Below are positions 24,129 through 32,679 of a stretch of 64,000 nucleotides of DNA, in pieces (the first letter of the stretch is position 1; each line of letters opens with the position of its first letter). The DNA is taken from the NCBI RefSeq assembly GCF_001676705.1, contig NZ_CP016170.1, positions 3,038,001 through 3,102,000 on the forward strand, read 5' to 3'. The translations under genes and the position numbers were made by a program. Under the pieces are notes generated by a model. It was not told the DNA's origin, did not search any database, and saw only the letters and a list, made by a program, of their open reading frames with translations. This DNA is from Bordetella bronchialis (GTDB lineage: Bacteria > Pseudomonadota > Gammaproteobacteria > Burkholderiales > Burkholderiaceae_B).

Positions 24129-26855
24129 TCAGGCGGCTTGCGACGCGGCGGGCTCTTCCCGGCGCGGCGCGCCCGCCGCGGCGTTCAGCGCCAGGGAAAT
24201 GCGGATCTCCGCGCCGATGCCATGCGGCTCCGCGGCGAAGCCGCAGCGGCGCGCCAGTTCCAGCATGCCGCTATTGTCGGCCATGACCATCCCCACCAGA
24301 CGCCGGGTGCCCTTGGCGGTGAAATAGCGGATCAGGCGCGCCATCAACAGCGTCCCCAGGCCGCGGTTCTTCTGGTCGGACCGCACCATCAGCGCGAAAT
24401 CCGCCGTGTCGTTGTCGGGATCGACGACACCGCGCGCCTCGCCCAGCATGGTCTCCTGGCCGTCCGCGCCGCGGCGGACCGCCACGAAAGCCATCTCCCG
24501 GTCGTAGTCCAGCTGCGCCATTCGGGCAAGCTCGCGATGCTGCAATGGCTGCACCATGCCGAAAAAGCGATGGCGGACGTCATCCGGCGTCAAGGCCAGG
24601 AAGAAGCCGCGATACAGGACTTCGTCCTCGGGGCGCGCGGGACGGATAAGGACGGTCGAACCGCCCCATTGGGCGAGCTCCTCCAGCGCCGCGGGGTACG
24701 GCAGGATCGCCAGCCGGTCCGTCGCGGCGCCGGCGCAGGGGCGCACGCCGATGCGGACGTCCATGGCGATCGCGCCGTGGCCATCCGCCAGCAGCGGGTT
24801 GATATCCAGCGACTCGATCTCCGGGATGTCGCACACCAGCTGCGACACCCGGGTCAGGATGCGGTACAGGGCCTCGTGGGCCACCGCCGGACGGTCGCGA
24901 TAGCCGGCGAGCAGGCTGGCCACGCGCGTGCGCGACACCAGATCGCGCGCCAGCGGCTCGTTCAACGGAGCCAGGCCCACGGAGCGGTCGGCCAGCACCT
25001 CCACCGCCGTGCCGCCCTGGCCGAACAGCACCACGGGCCCGAACACGGGATCCACGGCCGCGCCAACGATCAGTTCCCGCGCATGGGGCCGGCGCAGCAT
25101 ACGCTGCACCATATAGCCATCGATGGGCGCATCGGCGCGCAGTTCGCCGATACGGCGCCGCATGGACGCCACCGCCAGGCGCACCTGCTCCGCATCGTCC
25201 AGGTCCAGCGCCACGCCGCCGACGTCGGACTTGTGCGTGATGGCCGAGGACAGGACCTTGACGGCCACCGGAAAGCCCAGCTCCCGCGCATGGGCGACGG
25301 CCTGCTCGGCATCGCGCGCCACGCGCGTTTCCAGCACCGGAATGCCATACGCCGCCAGCACGGCCTTGGCTTCGTCGTCCGTCAGCATGGCGCGGCCTTG
25401 CGCCAGGATGCCGGCGACGATTCTTCTCGCCTGCTCCGTATCGCGGCTGTCCGCCCGCGCATCCAGCGAGGGCGTTTCCAGCAACAGGGCCTGGTTGCGC
25501 CGGTATTGCACGGCATGAATGAAGGCCCCCACGGCCTGCTCCGGCGTGTCGTAAGTGGGGATCCCGGCGTTGCGGAAACGCTTGCGCGCGTGCGCGACGG
25601 CATCGCCGCCCAGCCAGGCGGAGAACACATTGCGCGGGGAGCCCGCGATATGCGGCTGCATGGCCGAAGCGATGTCGTCGCTGGAGGCGATGGCGGTGGG
25701 CGCGTGGATGAACAATATGGCGTCGCTGCCATGGTCGCGCAGCAGGATGTCCAGCGCCTGGACATAGCGCTTCACCGGCGCATCGCCGACGATGTCCACG
25801 GGATTGGCGTGCGACCAGGTGGCCGGCAGCACGGCGTCCAGCGCCCTCACCGTGGCGGGGTCCAGTTCGGCCAGCGTACCGCCGCGGCGTACCAGCTCGT
25901 CGGTGGCCATGACGCCCGCCCCGCCGCCGTTGGTCATGATGGCAAGGCGGTCGCCGCGCAAGGGCCGGGCGCGCGCCAGCGTCTCCACGGCATCGAACAA
26001 TTCGTCCGTGGTGTCGACGCGCAGCATGCCGGCGCGGCGGATGGCCGCGTCGTACACCAGATCGGATCCCGCCAGGGCGCCGGTATGCGTGGCCGCGGCC
26101 CGGGCCCCTTGCGGCGCCCGGCCCGCCTTGATCGCGACCACCGGCTTGTTGCGCGCGGCGCGGCGTGCCGCCGACATGAATTTGCGCGCCGCGGTGACGG
26201 CTTCGATGTAGAGCAGGATCGCGTTGGCCTCCGGGCTGTCCGCCAAATAGTCCAGCAGGTCTCCCAGGTCGATGTCGGCGCTGTCGCCCAGCGTCACGAA
26301 ATGCGAAAAACCGATGTTGCGGCTGTTGGACCAATCCAGCACCGCCGTCGCCAGCGCCCCGGATTGCGATACGAACGCGAGCCGCCCGGGCAAGGCCATC
26401 GTGGGCGCGAAGCTGGCGTTCAGGCCCAGCCCCGGGATGAGCATGCCCAGGCAGTTGGGGCCGAGTATGCGCAGCAGATGGGGCCGTGCCGCCGCCAGCA
26501 TGGCTTCGCGCAGCGTCCCATTGCCGTCCGGCGCGGGCGCCGACAGCCCCGCGCTCAGGACGATCGCGGCCCGCGTGCCCCGCGCGCCCAGTTGCGCGAC
26601 CAGTCCGGGAACCGTGGCCGCGGGCGTGCAAAGGATGGCCAGTTCCGGGGCCGCGGGCAGGCTGGCCACGTCGCGGTAGCAGGGCGTGTTGCGCACCATG
26701 CAGTATTTCGGATTGACCGCATAGATGGCGCCCCCGTAGCCGCCGGCCAGCAGATTGGAAAACACCCGCGCGCCCACGTTATAGGGCTGTTCGGAGGCGC
26801 CGATCACCGCCACCGAGCCGGGGTGGAAAAGCGCCTTCAGATTCCTGATGCTCAT
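24129..26855 (-). CDS. NDP-forming acyl-CoA synthetase fused to GNAT acetyltransferase (Pat-like)
   Basis: The 908-residue protein has a CoA-binding domain (about 1-130, SVAVIGASEQPYNVG), a succinyl-CoA-ligase-like part (to about 460), an ATP-grasp domain (about 490-700) and a C-terminal GNAT domain (about 740-895, with RGLGTLLMARL). This is the layout of the Pat/PatZ protein acetyltransferases. The phospho-histidine loop ATHTGALAG keeps its His, which I recall as absent from enteric Pat, so ADP-forming acetyl-CoA synthetase activity is also possible. It shares an Anr/FNR box with the divergent alcohol dehydrogenase gene. Confidence 0.88.
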   Translation of the reverse strand: MSIRNLKALFHPGSVAVIGASEQPYNVGARVFSNLLAGGYGGAIYAVNPKYCMVRNTPCYRDVASLPAAPELAILCTPAATVPGLVAQLGARGTRAAIVLSAGLSAPAPDGNGTLREAMLAAARPHLLRILGPNCLGMLIPGLGLNASFAPTMALPGRLAFVSQSGALATAVLDWSNSRNIGFSHFVTLGDSADIDLGDLLDYLADSPEANAILLYIEAVTAARKFMSAARRAARNKPVVAIKAGRAPQGARAAATHTGALAGSDLVYDAAIRRAGMLRVDTTDELFDAVETLARARPLRGDRLAIMTNGGGAGVMATDELVRRGGTLAELDPATVRALDAVLPATWSHANPVDIVGDAPVKRYVQALDILLRDHGSDAILFIHAPTAIASSDDIASAMQPHIAGSPRNVFSAWLGGDAVAHARKRFRNAGIPTYDTPEQAVGAFIHAVQYRRNQALLLETPSLDARADSRDTEQARRIVAGILAQGRAMLTDDEAKAVLAAYGIPVLETRVARDAEQAVAHARELGFPVAVKVLSSAITHKSDVGGVALDLDDAEQVRLAVASMRRRIGELRADAPIDGYMVQRMLRRPHARELIVGAAVDPVFGPVVLFGQGGTAVEVLADRSVGLAPLNEPLARDLVSRTRVASLLAGYRDRPAVAHEALYRILTRVSQLVCDIPEIESLDINPLLADGHGAIAMDVRIGVRPCAGAATDRLAILPYPAALEELAQWGGSTVLIRPARPEDEVLYRGFFLALTPDDVRHRFFGMVQPLQHRELARMAQLDYDREMAFVAVRRGADGQETMLGEARGVVDPDNDTADFALMVRSDQKNRGLGTLLMARLIRYFTAKGTRRLVGMVMADNSGMLELARRCGFAAEPHGIGAEIRISLALNAAAGAPRREEPAASQAA

Positions 26856-26966
26856 GATTCGTTCCTATGCGGGTCCGCCATCGCGATACGGCGCGCGGCC
26901 ATGGGGCGGCGGGCGCCGGCCGCGGCGCCATGGAACACACCATCGCTCATCGCGGCGGCCGGGGCC

Positions 26967-26980
26967 TTGATGCAGGTCAA
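26967..26980. promoter_or_regulatory. Anr/FNR-type box, acyl-CoA synthetase / alcohol dehydrogenase divergent promoter
   Basis: TTGATGCAGGTCAA matches nine of ten defined positions and lies 112 bases before the acyl-CoA synthetase start and 109 before the dehydrogenase start. At -41.5 it pairs with weak -10 hexamers on both sides: TACGCT (27002-27007) toward the dehydrogenase and GATGGT (plus 26939-26944) toward the synthetase. Confidence 0.76.
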
Positions 26981-27088
26981 CGGCGGCGGCCCTTCCTCCT
27001 GTACGCTGTCCCTGCGATGCGCCGGCGCCACCGCGCATCGTCCCCGCCCTTCGGCGCCCCCTTTCGGCAACCGTATGGGAGACCCGTT

Positions 27089-28087
27089 ATGGAAGCCATG
27101 GTTCTGCACGGCCCCGGCCAGCCCCTGGTCAGGGAAACGCGTCCCCTGCCCCAGCCCGCGGCGGGCCAGGTGCGGGTGCGCATCGAGGCCTGCGGCATCT
27201 GCCGTACGGACTTGCATGTGGTGGACGGCGAACTGCCGCATCCCGCCTTGCCCATCGTGCCCGGCCACGAGATCGTCGGCATCGTGGACGCACTGGGCCC
27301 GGACGTCGGGCTGCCCGCCATCGGCACGCGCGTCGGCGTGTCGTGGCTGGCGCATACCTGCGGGGTGTGCCCCTACTGCGGCCAGGACCAGGAGAACCTG
27401 TGCGATGCGCCGCTGTTCACCGGATATACCTTCGACGGTGGTTTCGCCACGCATGCGCTGGCGGACGCGGACTTCGTGTTTCCCCTGACCGGTCTGGACG
27501 ACCCCGTCGCGGCCGCGCCGCTGATGTGCGCCGGCCTGATAGGGTGGCGCGCGCTGCGGGCCGCCGGCAATGCGCCCCATATCGGCCTGTACGGCTTCGG
27601 CGCGGCGGCGCATATCCTGGCGCAGGTGTGCCGCTGGCAGGGGCGCACCGTCTACGCCTTCACGCGGCCGGGCGACCAGGCCGCCCAGGCGCTGGCGCGC
27701 GAACTGGGCGCGGCCTGGGTGGGCGGTTCCGACGAAGCGCCGCCGCGCCCCCTGGACGCGGCGATCCTGTTCGCGCCCGTCGGCGCGCTGGTCCCCGCCG
27801 CGCTGGCCGCCGTGCGCAAGGGCGGCCGCGTGGTCTGCGGCGGCATCCACATGAGCGACATCCCGGCCTTTCCCTACCGGCTGCTCTGGGAGGAAAGGCA
27901 GGTGGTGTCCGTCGCCAATCTGGCGCGCAAGGATGGCGAGGAATTCCTGCGCATCGCCTCGGCGGCCGGGATATGCATGCATACGACCCGCTATGCCCTG
28001 GCCGACGCCAATCGCGCCCTGGCCGACCTGCGCGAGGGCCGCCTGGTGGGTGCGGCCGTGCTGCTACCGACTGGCGCCGGCCAGTAG
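27089..28087 (+). CDS. Zinc-dependent alcohol dehydrogenase (AdhP-like)
   Basis: The 332 residues carry the catalytic zinc ligands (Cys35 in EACGICRTDLH, His60-Glu61 in PGHEIVG) and the four structural-zinc cysteines (91, 94, 97 and 105). The nucleotide-binding region LYGFGAAAHILAQV follows. The sequence fits the propanol-preferring/AdhP-like branch, which interconverts alcohols and aldehydes with NAD(H). GGGAG precedes ATG 27089 by eight bases. It is divergent from the acyl-CoA synthetase/GNAT gene across an Anr/FNR box, consistent with redox balancing when oxygen is short. Confidence 0.92.
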   Translation: MEAMVLHGPGQPLVRETRPLPQPAAGQVRVRIEACGICRTDLHVVDGELPHPALPIVPGHEIVGIVDALGPDVGLPAIGTRVGVSWLAHTCGVCPYCGQDQENLCDAPLFTGYTFDGGFATHALADADFVFPLTGLDDPVAAAPLMCAGLIGWRALRAAGNAPHIGLYGFGAAAHILAQVCRWQGRTVYAFTRPGDQAAQALARELGAAWVGGSDEAPPRPLDAAILFAPVGALVPAALAAVRKGGRVVCGGIHMSDIPAFPYRLLWEERQVVSVANLARKDGEEFLRIASAAGICMHTTRYALADANRALADLREGRLVGAAVLLPTGAGQ

Positions 28088-28146
28088 CGAGCGCCGGCGC
28101 CTGTATGCAGAGGCGGCCACCTCAGGCACAGGGCCGGTTCAATGCT

Positions 28147-28638
28147 TCAATGCATGTCGGCCAGGGCCCCGGCATCCTCGGGCTGCTCGGACCGCGGCGG
28201 CCGCACCAGCAGCACCGGCACCGGCGCCGAGCGGGCGACCAATTCGGCATCGCTGCCCATCAGCAGGCGATTCACGCCGCGGCGGCCATGCGTGCCCATC
28301 ACGATGACGTCCGCGCCCCAGCGCCTGGCATGGTCCAGGATGATTTCGAATACGCGGCGGTCGTCGCTCTCCTGCAGATGGCAATCGCAGGGCACGCCGG
28401 CCTGTTCCATGACGTGCCGCGCCGCCGTCAGGATGCGATGGCCGGCGCGAACCATGGAAGGCCGCAATTGATGCTCGTAGATTTCCGGCCGCTCGAAACC
28501 GTTGGCGTACCACAGCGTGTCCAGCACATGCAGCAGGCGCACCCGCGCATGGCATAGCGTCGCCAGACTGGCGGCCTGTTCCAGCGCCCGTTCACCGGTT
28601 TCGCTGCCGTCGATGGGCACCAGGATTTTCTCGTACAT
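28147..28638 (-). CDS. Universal stress protein, single UspA domain
   Basis: The 163 residues form one UspA domain starting MYEKILVPIDGSETG, with the complete ATP motif GTHGRRGVNRLLMGS. The start at 28638 has GGAGAGG upstream. It converges on the alcohol dehydrogenase gene with 59 bases between. An Anr/FNR box 138 bases upstream has a TACAGT hexamer exactly at the -10 position, which leaves a leader of about 100 bases. It is one of five Usp genes in the window that fall in the predicted low-oxygen regulon. Confidence 0.93.
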   Translation of the reverse strand: MYEKILVPIDGSETGERALEQAASLATLCHARVRLLHVLDTLWYANGFERPEIYEHQLRPSMVRAGHRILTAARHVMEQAGVPCDCHLQESDDRRVFEIILDHARRWGADVIVMGTHGRRGVNRLLMGSDAELVARSAPVPVLLVRPPRSEQPEDAGALADMH

Positions 28639-28775
28639 GACCGCCTCTCCGTATGGCTGCATTGCCCGTGCATCGCCTTGCGGGCAAGCGGCCGATGGCG
28701 CGGAAGCGGCCGGGCCGCGACGCCGCCAGGCATACGGGATCAGGGCCACTGTATCCAGCGCGCGCGGCCTGTCCT

Positions 28776-28789
28776 TTGATGTGCGTCAA
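28776..28789 (-). promoter_or_regulatory. Anr/FNR-type box upstream of the Usp gene at 28638
   Basis: TTGATGTGCGTCAA matches nine of ten positions. Read on the minus strand, a start 41.5 bases from its centre falls at 28741 and TACAGT (plus 28748-28753, four of six) lies exactly at -12 to -7. Confidence 0.8.
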
Positions 28790-28806
28790 CCCGGACGCGG
28801 CGGGCG

Positions 28807-29715
28807 CTATGCGTCGCGCGCCTGACGGGCGCTCAATAGTGCCCAGATCTCGTCCACCGCCCCATGCCCCGGTCCGCGCGCAACGCGGTAAAGAGAGACC
28901 GGGATGTCCACGGCGGGCAATCCGCGCCCCGCCCTGACCAGGGTTTTCGTCGCCAGCTCGCGCGCGATCAGGCGTTCCGGCAGCCAGGCCATGCCCATGC
29001 CCGCCAGCACCATTTCCTTGATGCCGGCGACAAAGCCCGATTCCTGCACGATGCGCACCGGATAGCGGTCCATCAGCGGCGGCAGGCAGCGCTTGTAGAG
29101 CACGCCGCCCATGAAGCTGGGCGCGGGATAGCCCAGCAGCCGCACGGGACGGCCGGCCTGCGGCCGATGCAGCGGCGCGCCCCCCGGCGTGGCGGCGCTC
29201 ACCGCGACGAGCCGTTCATGGCCCAGGTGCAGATACTCGGTGCGCGGCATCGTTGCATGCAGCGGCGTTTCCGCCTCCAGGCAAAGCAGCAGTTGCGCCT
29301 CGCCGGACGAGAAGCGGGCGATGCTCTCGGGGCGATCGTGGGCATCGACCCCCAGTTCGATGCCGGGCGCATCGCGCTGCACGCGCCGCAGCAGGCTGGG
29401 CAGCCAGGTGATCGTCAGGGTGTGCTGGGCGGCCACCCGCACGCGGCGCACGCCCTGCTGTTCCGCCTGGATGCGGGCGCGCAGTTCATTGGCCTGCATC
29501 AACAGGGCGCGGAACTCGTGCGTATAGCGCTCGCCCAGGGGCGTCAGCCGCAGGCCCGGGCTGCCGCGATCGATCAGCGGCGCTCCCAGCCAGTCTTCCA
29601 GCATCTGGATGCGGCGCGAAAAGGCCGGCTGCGTGATATTGCGCATGGCGGCCGCCCGCGAAAACGTGCCGGCGTGCAGCAGCGCGAGAAAGTCTTCGAG
29701 CCAGATCAGTTTCAT
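28807..29715 (-). CDS. LysR-family regulator divergent from the PLP desulfhydrase gene
   Basis: This is a 302-residue LysR protein: helix-turn-helix MKLIWLEDFLALLHAGTFSRAAAMRNITQPAFSRRIQ-type N-terminus, then an effector-binding domain from about residue 90. It diverges from the PLP-dependent desulfhydrase gene with 132 bases between. That space holds a near-perfect LysR-type inverted repeat just before its own start. The usual reading is autoregulation plus activation of the desulfhydrase by a sulfur amino acid-related effector; the effector is inferred, not seen. Confidence 0.92.
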   Translation of the reverse strand: MKLIWLEDFLALLHAGTFSRAAAMRNITQPAFSRRIQMLEDWLGAPLIDRGSPGLRLTPLGERYTHEFRALLMQANELRARIQAEQQGVRRVRVAAQHTLTITWLPSLLRRVQRDAPGIELGVDAHDRPESIARFSSGEAQLLLCLEAETPLHATMPRTEYLHLGHERLVAVSAATPGGAPLHRPQAGRPVRLLGYPAPSFMGGVLYKRCLPPLMDRYPVRIVQESGFVAGIKEMVLAGMGMAWLPERLIARELATKTLVRAGRGLPAVDIPVSLYRVARGPGHGAVDEIWALLSARQARDA

Positions 29716-29735
29716 TCGGGGAACCGCGCGGGGAG

Positions 29736-29756
29736 CTTATGCAAAAAAAGCATAAG
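29736..29756. promoter_or_regulatory. LysR-type operator between the LysR and desulfhydrase genes
   Basis: CTTATGC and GCATAAG are a perfect seven-base inverted repeat around seven A residues, and contain the LysR signature T-N11-A. A third GCATTAG half-site follows at 29771-29777, the usual layout of a recognition site plus activation half-site. Confidence 0.75.
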
Positions 29757-29847
29757 GGCCGGAAAATATAGCATTAGGCGCCCCGGCGGGCTGTCCGTTA
29801 ATCTCGACCGCTTGTCTTCCCACCCTTACTTCTTACGCAGAACAGCC

Positions 29848-30879
29848 ATGATGCATCTTGCCGCCTATCCGCGCGTCCGCCTGGGCCATTTCCCCACGCC
29901 CCTGGAGCCCTTGCCCAATCTGTCCCGCCACCTGGGTGGACCGAATCTGTACATCAAGCGCGACGACTGCACCGGCCTGGCCACGGGCGGCAACAAGACG
30001 CGCAAACTGGAATTCCTGGTGGCCGAGGCCCTGGCACAGGGCGCCGACACGCTGATCACCCAGGGCGCCGTGCAATCCAACCACGCCCGCCAGACGGTCG
30101 CCGCGGCGGCGCGCTTCGGCCTGCAATGCAAGATCCTGCTGGAGCAGCGCGTCAGCGACGGCGGCGAGGACTACGAAGAATCCGGCAACGTGCTGCTGGA
30201 CCGCCTGATGGGCGGCGAAATCGTCACGCGCCTGCCGGCGGGCACCAATATGCAACAGGCCATGGAAGACCTGGCGGCGCAATTGCGCGACCAGGGCCGC
30301 AAGCCCTACGTCATTCCCGGCGGCGGCTCCAACCCCGTGGGCGCGCTGGGCTACGTGGCCTGCGCCCAGGAACTGCTGAACCAGTCCTTCGAAACGGGCC
30401 TGCGCCTGGATTGCGTGGTGCACGCCACGGGCAGCGCCGGCACGCAGGCCGGCCTGGTCACCGGGCTGGCCGCCAGCAACAGCGGCATCCCGGTCATGGG
30501 CATCAGCGTGCGCGCCGCGCAGCAGCAGCAGGAAGAAAACGTCTGGAAGCTGGTGCAGGCCACGCGCGACTACATGGGCCTGCCCGCCGGCTCGGTGCGC
30601 CGCGAGGATGTCGCGGTGGACGCCGGCCACGTGGGCGGCGGCTACGGCGTGCCCACCGAAGGCATGATAGAGGCCGTGCGCCTGGCCGCCGAACTGGAAG
30701 GCATCCTGCTGGACCCGGTGTATTCCGGCAAGGGCATGGCGGGCCTGATCGCGCAGATCCGCGCCGGCAAGTTCAGCGCCGGCCAGAATGTCGTCTTTGT
30801 CCACACCGGCGGGTCGGCGGCGCTGTTCGCCTATCGCTCGACTTTCGAGGCGGCCATCGCCAAGTCCCCCAAGGCCTGA
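29848..30879 (+). CDS. D-cysteine desulfhydrase / L-cysteate sulfo-lyase family, PLP enzyme
   Basis: The 343-residue protein is a fold-type II PLP enzyme of the ACC deaminase/D-cysteine desulfhydrase family. It has YIKRDDCTGLATGGNKTRKLEF with the PLP lysine at 50, the substrate loop TQGAVQSNHARQT, and the phosphate-binding ATGSAGTQAG. The family includes D-cysteine desulfhydrase (releasing H2S) and CuyA, which releases sulfite from L-cysteate; sequence alone does not choose. Two ATG codons are adjacent (29848 and 29851) with only a weak ribosome site. A divergent LysR gene and its operator lie upstream. Confidence 0.85.
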   Translation: MMHLAAYPRVRLGHFPTPLEPLPNLSRHLGGPNLYIKRDDCTGLATGGNKTRKLEFLVAEALAQGADTLITQGAVQSNHARQTVAAAARFGLQCKILLEQRVSDGGEDYEESGNVLLDRLMGGEIVTRLPAGTNMQQAMEDLAAQLRDQGRKPYVIPGGGSNPVGALGYVACAQELLNQSFETGLRLDCVVHATGSAGTQAGLVTGLAASNSGIPVMGISVRAAQQQQEENVWKLVQATRDYMGLPAGSVRREDVAVDAGHVGGGYGVPTEGMIEAVRLAAELEGILLDPVYSGKGMAGLIAQIRAGKFSAGQNVVFVHTGGSAALFAYRSTFEAAIAKSPKA

Positions 30880-30891
30880 CCGCCTTCCCCC

Positions 30892-30910
30892 GGGCCGGCG
30901 CCTCCGGCCC
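30892..30910. terminator. Possible hairpin after the desulfhydrase gene
   Basis: GGGCCGG, a five-base loop and CCGGCCC form a perfect seven-pair GC stem 12 bases after the stop codon. No T-run follows, so it is either a weak or factor-assisted terminator or only an RNA 3' structure. Confidence 0.35.
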
Positions 30911-30962
30911 TGCCCGGTGCTGGATATACTGCCGCCTGCGCAATCATTCCGGGAGCAGACGC

Positions 30963-31862
30963 GTGGACCGGCTACACGCCATGAAGACCTTCGTCACCGT
31001 GGTGGAAAGCGGCGGCTTCACCGCCGCCGCGCGCAAGCTCGATGTCTCGCTGTCGGTCGTCAGCCGCGTCATCACCGAGCTGGAATCCCATCTGGGCGTG
31101 CGCCTGCTGACGCGCACCACCCGCGTGGTGCGGCCCACCGACACCGGCGCCGCCTATCTCGAAAACTGCAAACGCATCCTGGGCGAGATCGAGGAAGCCG
31201 AACTCGCCGCCGCCGGCATGCATGCCGCGCCGCGCGGCAACCTGGTGGTGACCGCGCCGGTGCTGTTCGGCGCCCGCCATGTGACCCCCATCGTGGTCGA
31301 GTACCTGCAACGCTATCCCGAGGTCGACGCCCAGTGCCTGCTGCTGGACCGCAACGTCAACCTGATCGACGAAGGCGTGGACGTGGGCGTGCGCATCGGG
31401 GACCTGGCGAATTCATCGCTGCAGGCCATCCCGGTCGGCCGGGTGCGGCGCGTGGTATGCGCCGCGCCCGCGTATCTGGAACGGCATGGCGTGCCGCGCA
31501 CGCCCGACGATCTGCTGGGCCACACGCTGATCCAGACCACCGGCGTCAGCACGATGGCGGAATGGCGCTTCCTGGAACAAGGCGAACCCAGGCACCTGCG
31601 CTTCACGCCCCGGCTGGCGACGTCGACCAACGACTCGGCCATCGCCGCCGCCGTCGCCGGCCTGGGCGTGGCGCGCGCGCTGTCGTACCAGGTGGCCGGC
31701 GAGTTGTGGGATGGCCAGCTGCGCGTGGTGCTGGCGGACTATGAACCGCCGCCCCTGCCCATCCATCTGATCCACCGCGAAGGCCGGCACGCCATGCAGA
31801 AAGTCCGGGCCTTCCTGGACCTGGCGATCGATCGGCTGCGCGCGGACAAATCGCTCAATTGA
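30963..31862 (+). CDS. LysR-family transcriptional regulator
   Basis: This is a 299-residue LysR regulator. The GTG at 30963 is chosen because it yields MDRLHAMKTFVTVVESGGFTA, the standard N-terminus of its subfamily, with GGGAG upstream; ATG 30981 would cut that short. The winged helix (VSLSVVSRVITELESHLG) and effector domain are intact. It lies 128 bases before a glutathione S-transferase gene on the same strand, followed by a redox fusion gene, and may regulate both. Confidence 0.92.
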   Translation: MDRLHAMKTFVTVVESGGFTAAARKLDVSLSVVSRVITELESHLGVRLLTRTTRVVRPTDTGAAYLENCKRILGEIEEAELAAAGMHAAPRGNLVVTAPVLFGARHVTPIVVEYLQRYPEVDAQCLLLDRNVNLIDEGVDVGVRIGDLANSSLQAIPVGRVRRVVCAAPAYLERHGVPRTPDDLLGHTLIQTTGVSTMAEWRFLEQGEPRHLRFTPRLATSTNDSAIAAAVAGLGVARALSYQVAGELWDGQLRVVLADYEPPPLPIHLIHREGRHAMQKVRAFLDLAIDRLRADKSLN

Positions 31863-31990
31863 TGCAGCTATTATTGCTGATATAAGAAGAATACTTTCTC
31901 CTGGCGGCGGTTTTTCCCGGTCCGTAGCCCTCCTATGATTCGTTCCAGCACGAGATTACGTGCAAAAACCGCAAACATAGGACTGCCGCC

Positions 31991-32602
31991 ATGAAACTCT
32001 ACCACCACCCCCTCTCCGGCCACTCCCACCGCGCCCGCCTGTTCCTGTCCCTGATCGGCGCGCCCGCCGAGCTCGTCGAGGTCGACCTGGCTGCGCGGGC
32101 CCACAAGCAGCCGGAATTCCTGAAGCTGAATCCCTTCGGCCAGGTGCCGGTGCTGGTCGACGGCGAGACGGTGGTGGCGGACTCCAACGCCATCCTGGTC
32201 TACGTGGGCAAGAAACTGGGCAGGACCGACTGGGTGCCGGAAGCGCCCGAGCAGGCGGCCGCCGTGCAGCGCTGGCTGTCGGTCGCGGCCGGCGATATCG
32301 CCTTCGGCCCCGCCGCCGCGCGGCTGGTCACGGTGTTCGGCGCCTCGCTGGACGCCCAGGCTGCCATCGCCCGTGCCCATGTCGTGCTCAAGCGCATGGA
32401 CGACGCGCTGGCGCAAGGACCCTGGATCGCCGCCGCGCATCCCACCATCGCGGATGTCGCGCTGTACAGCTACACGGCGCGCGCGCCGGAAGGCTATGTG
32501 GACCTGAAGGACTACGCCAACGTGCGGCAATGGCTGGCGCGGGTGGAAGCGCTGCCCGGCTTCGTGCCCTTCCAGCGCACGCCGGTAGGCCTGGACGCCT
32601 GA
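31991..32602 (+). CDS. Glutathione S-transferase
   Basis: The 203 residues match bacterial GSTs. The thioredoxin-like domain starts [19 protein letters not shown] with [20 protein letters not shown] (cis-Pro and the Asp-Ser glutathione contact), and the helical domain has the [15 protein letters not shown]-cap. It is different in sequence from the GST at 3740. It is 77 bases before the split-barrel/reductase/ferredoxin fusion gene on the same strand. The pairing suggests detoxification or reduction of electrophiles. Confidence 0.92.
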   Translation: MKLYHHPLSGHSHRARLFLSLIGAPAELVEVDLAARAHKQPEFLKLNPFGQVPVLVDGETVVADSNAILVYVGKKLGRTDWVPEAPEQAAAVQRWLSVAAGDIAFGPAAARLVTVFGASLDAQAAIARAHVVLKRMDDALAQGPWIAAAHPTIADVALYSYTARAPEGYVDLKDYANVRQWLARVEALPGFVPFQRTPVGLDA

Positions 32603-32679
32603 GAAGGCCGCAGGAGAACGCCGCGGCGCACGGCGGGCCCCGTAGCGGGCCCGCGCACACCACCAGACAAGGAGCCACC

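Noticed and set aside
23826..27488. A 1220-residue plus-strand open frame
   Set aside because: It is antisense to the acyl-CoA synthetase/GNAT gene and made of Arg/Ala/His text typical of shadow frames in GC-rich DNA.
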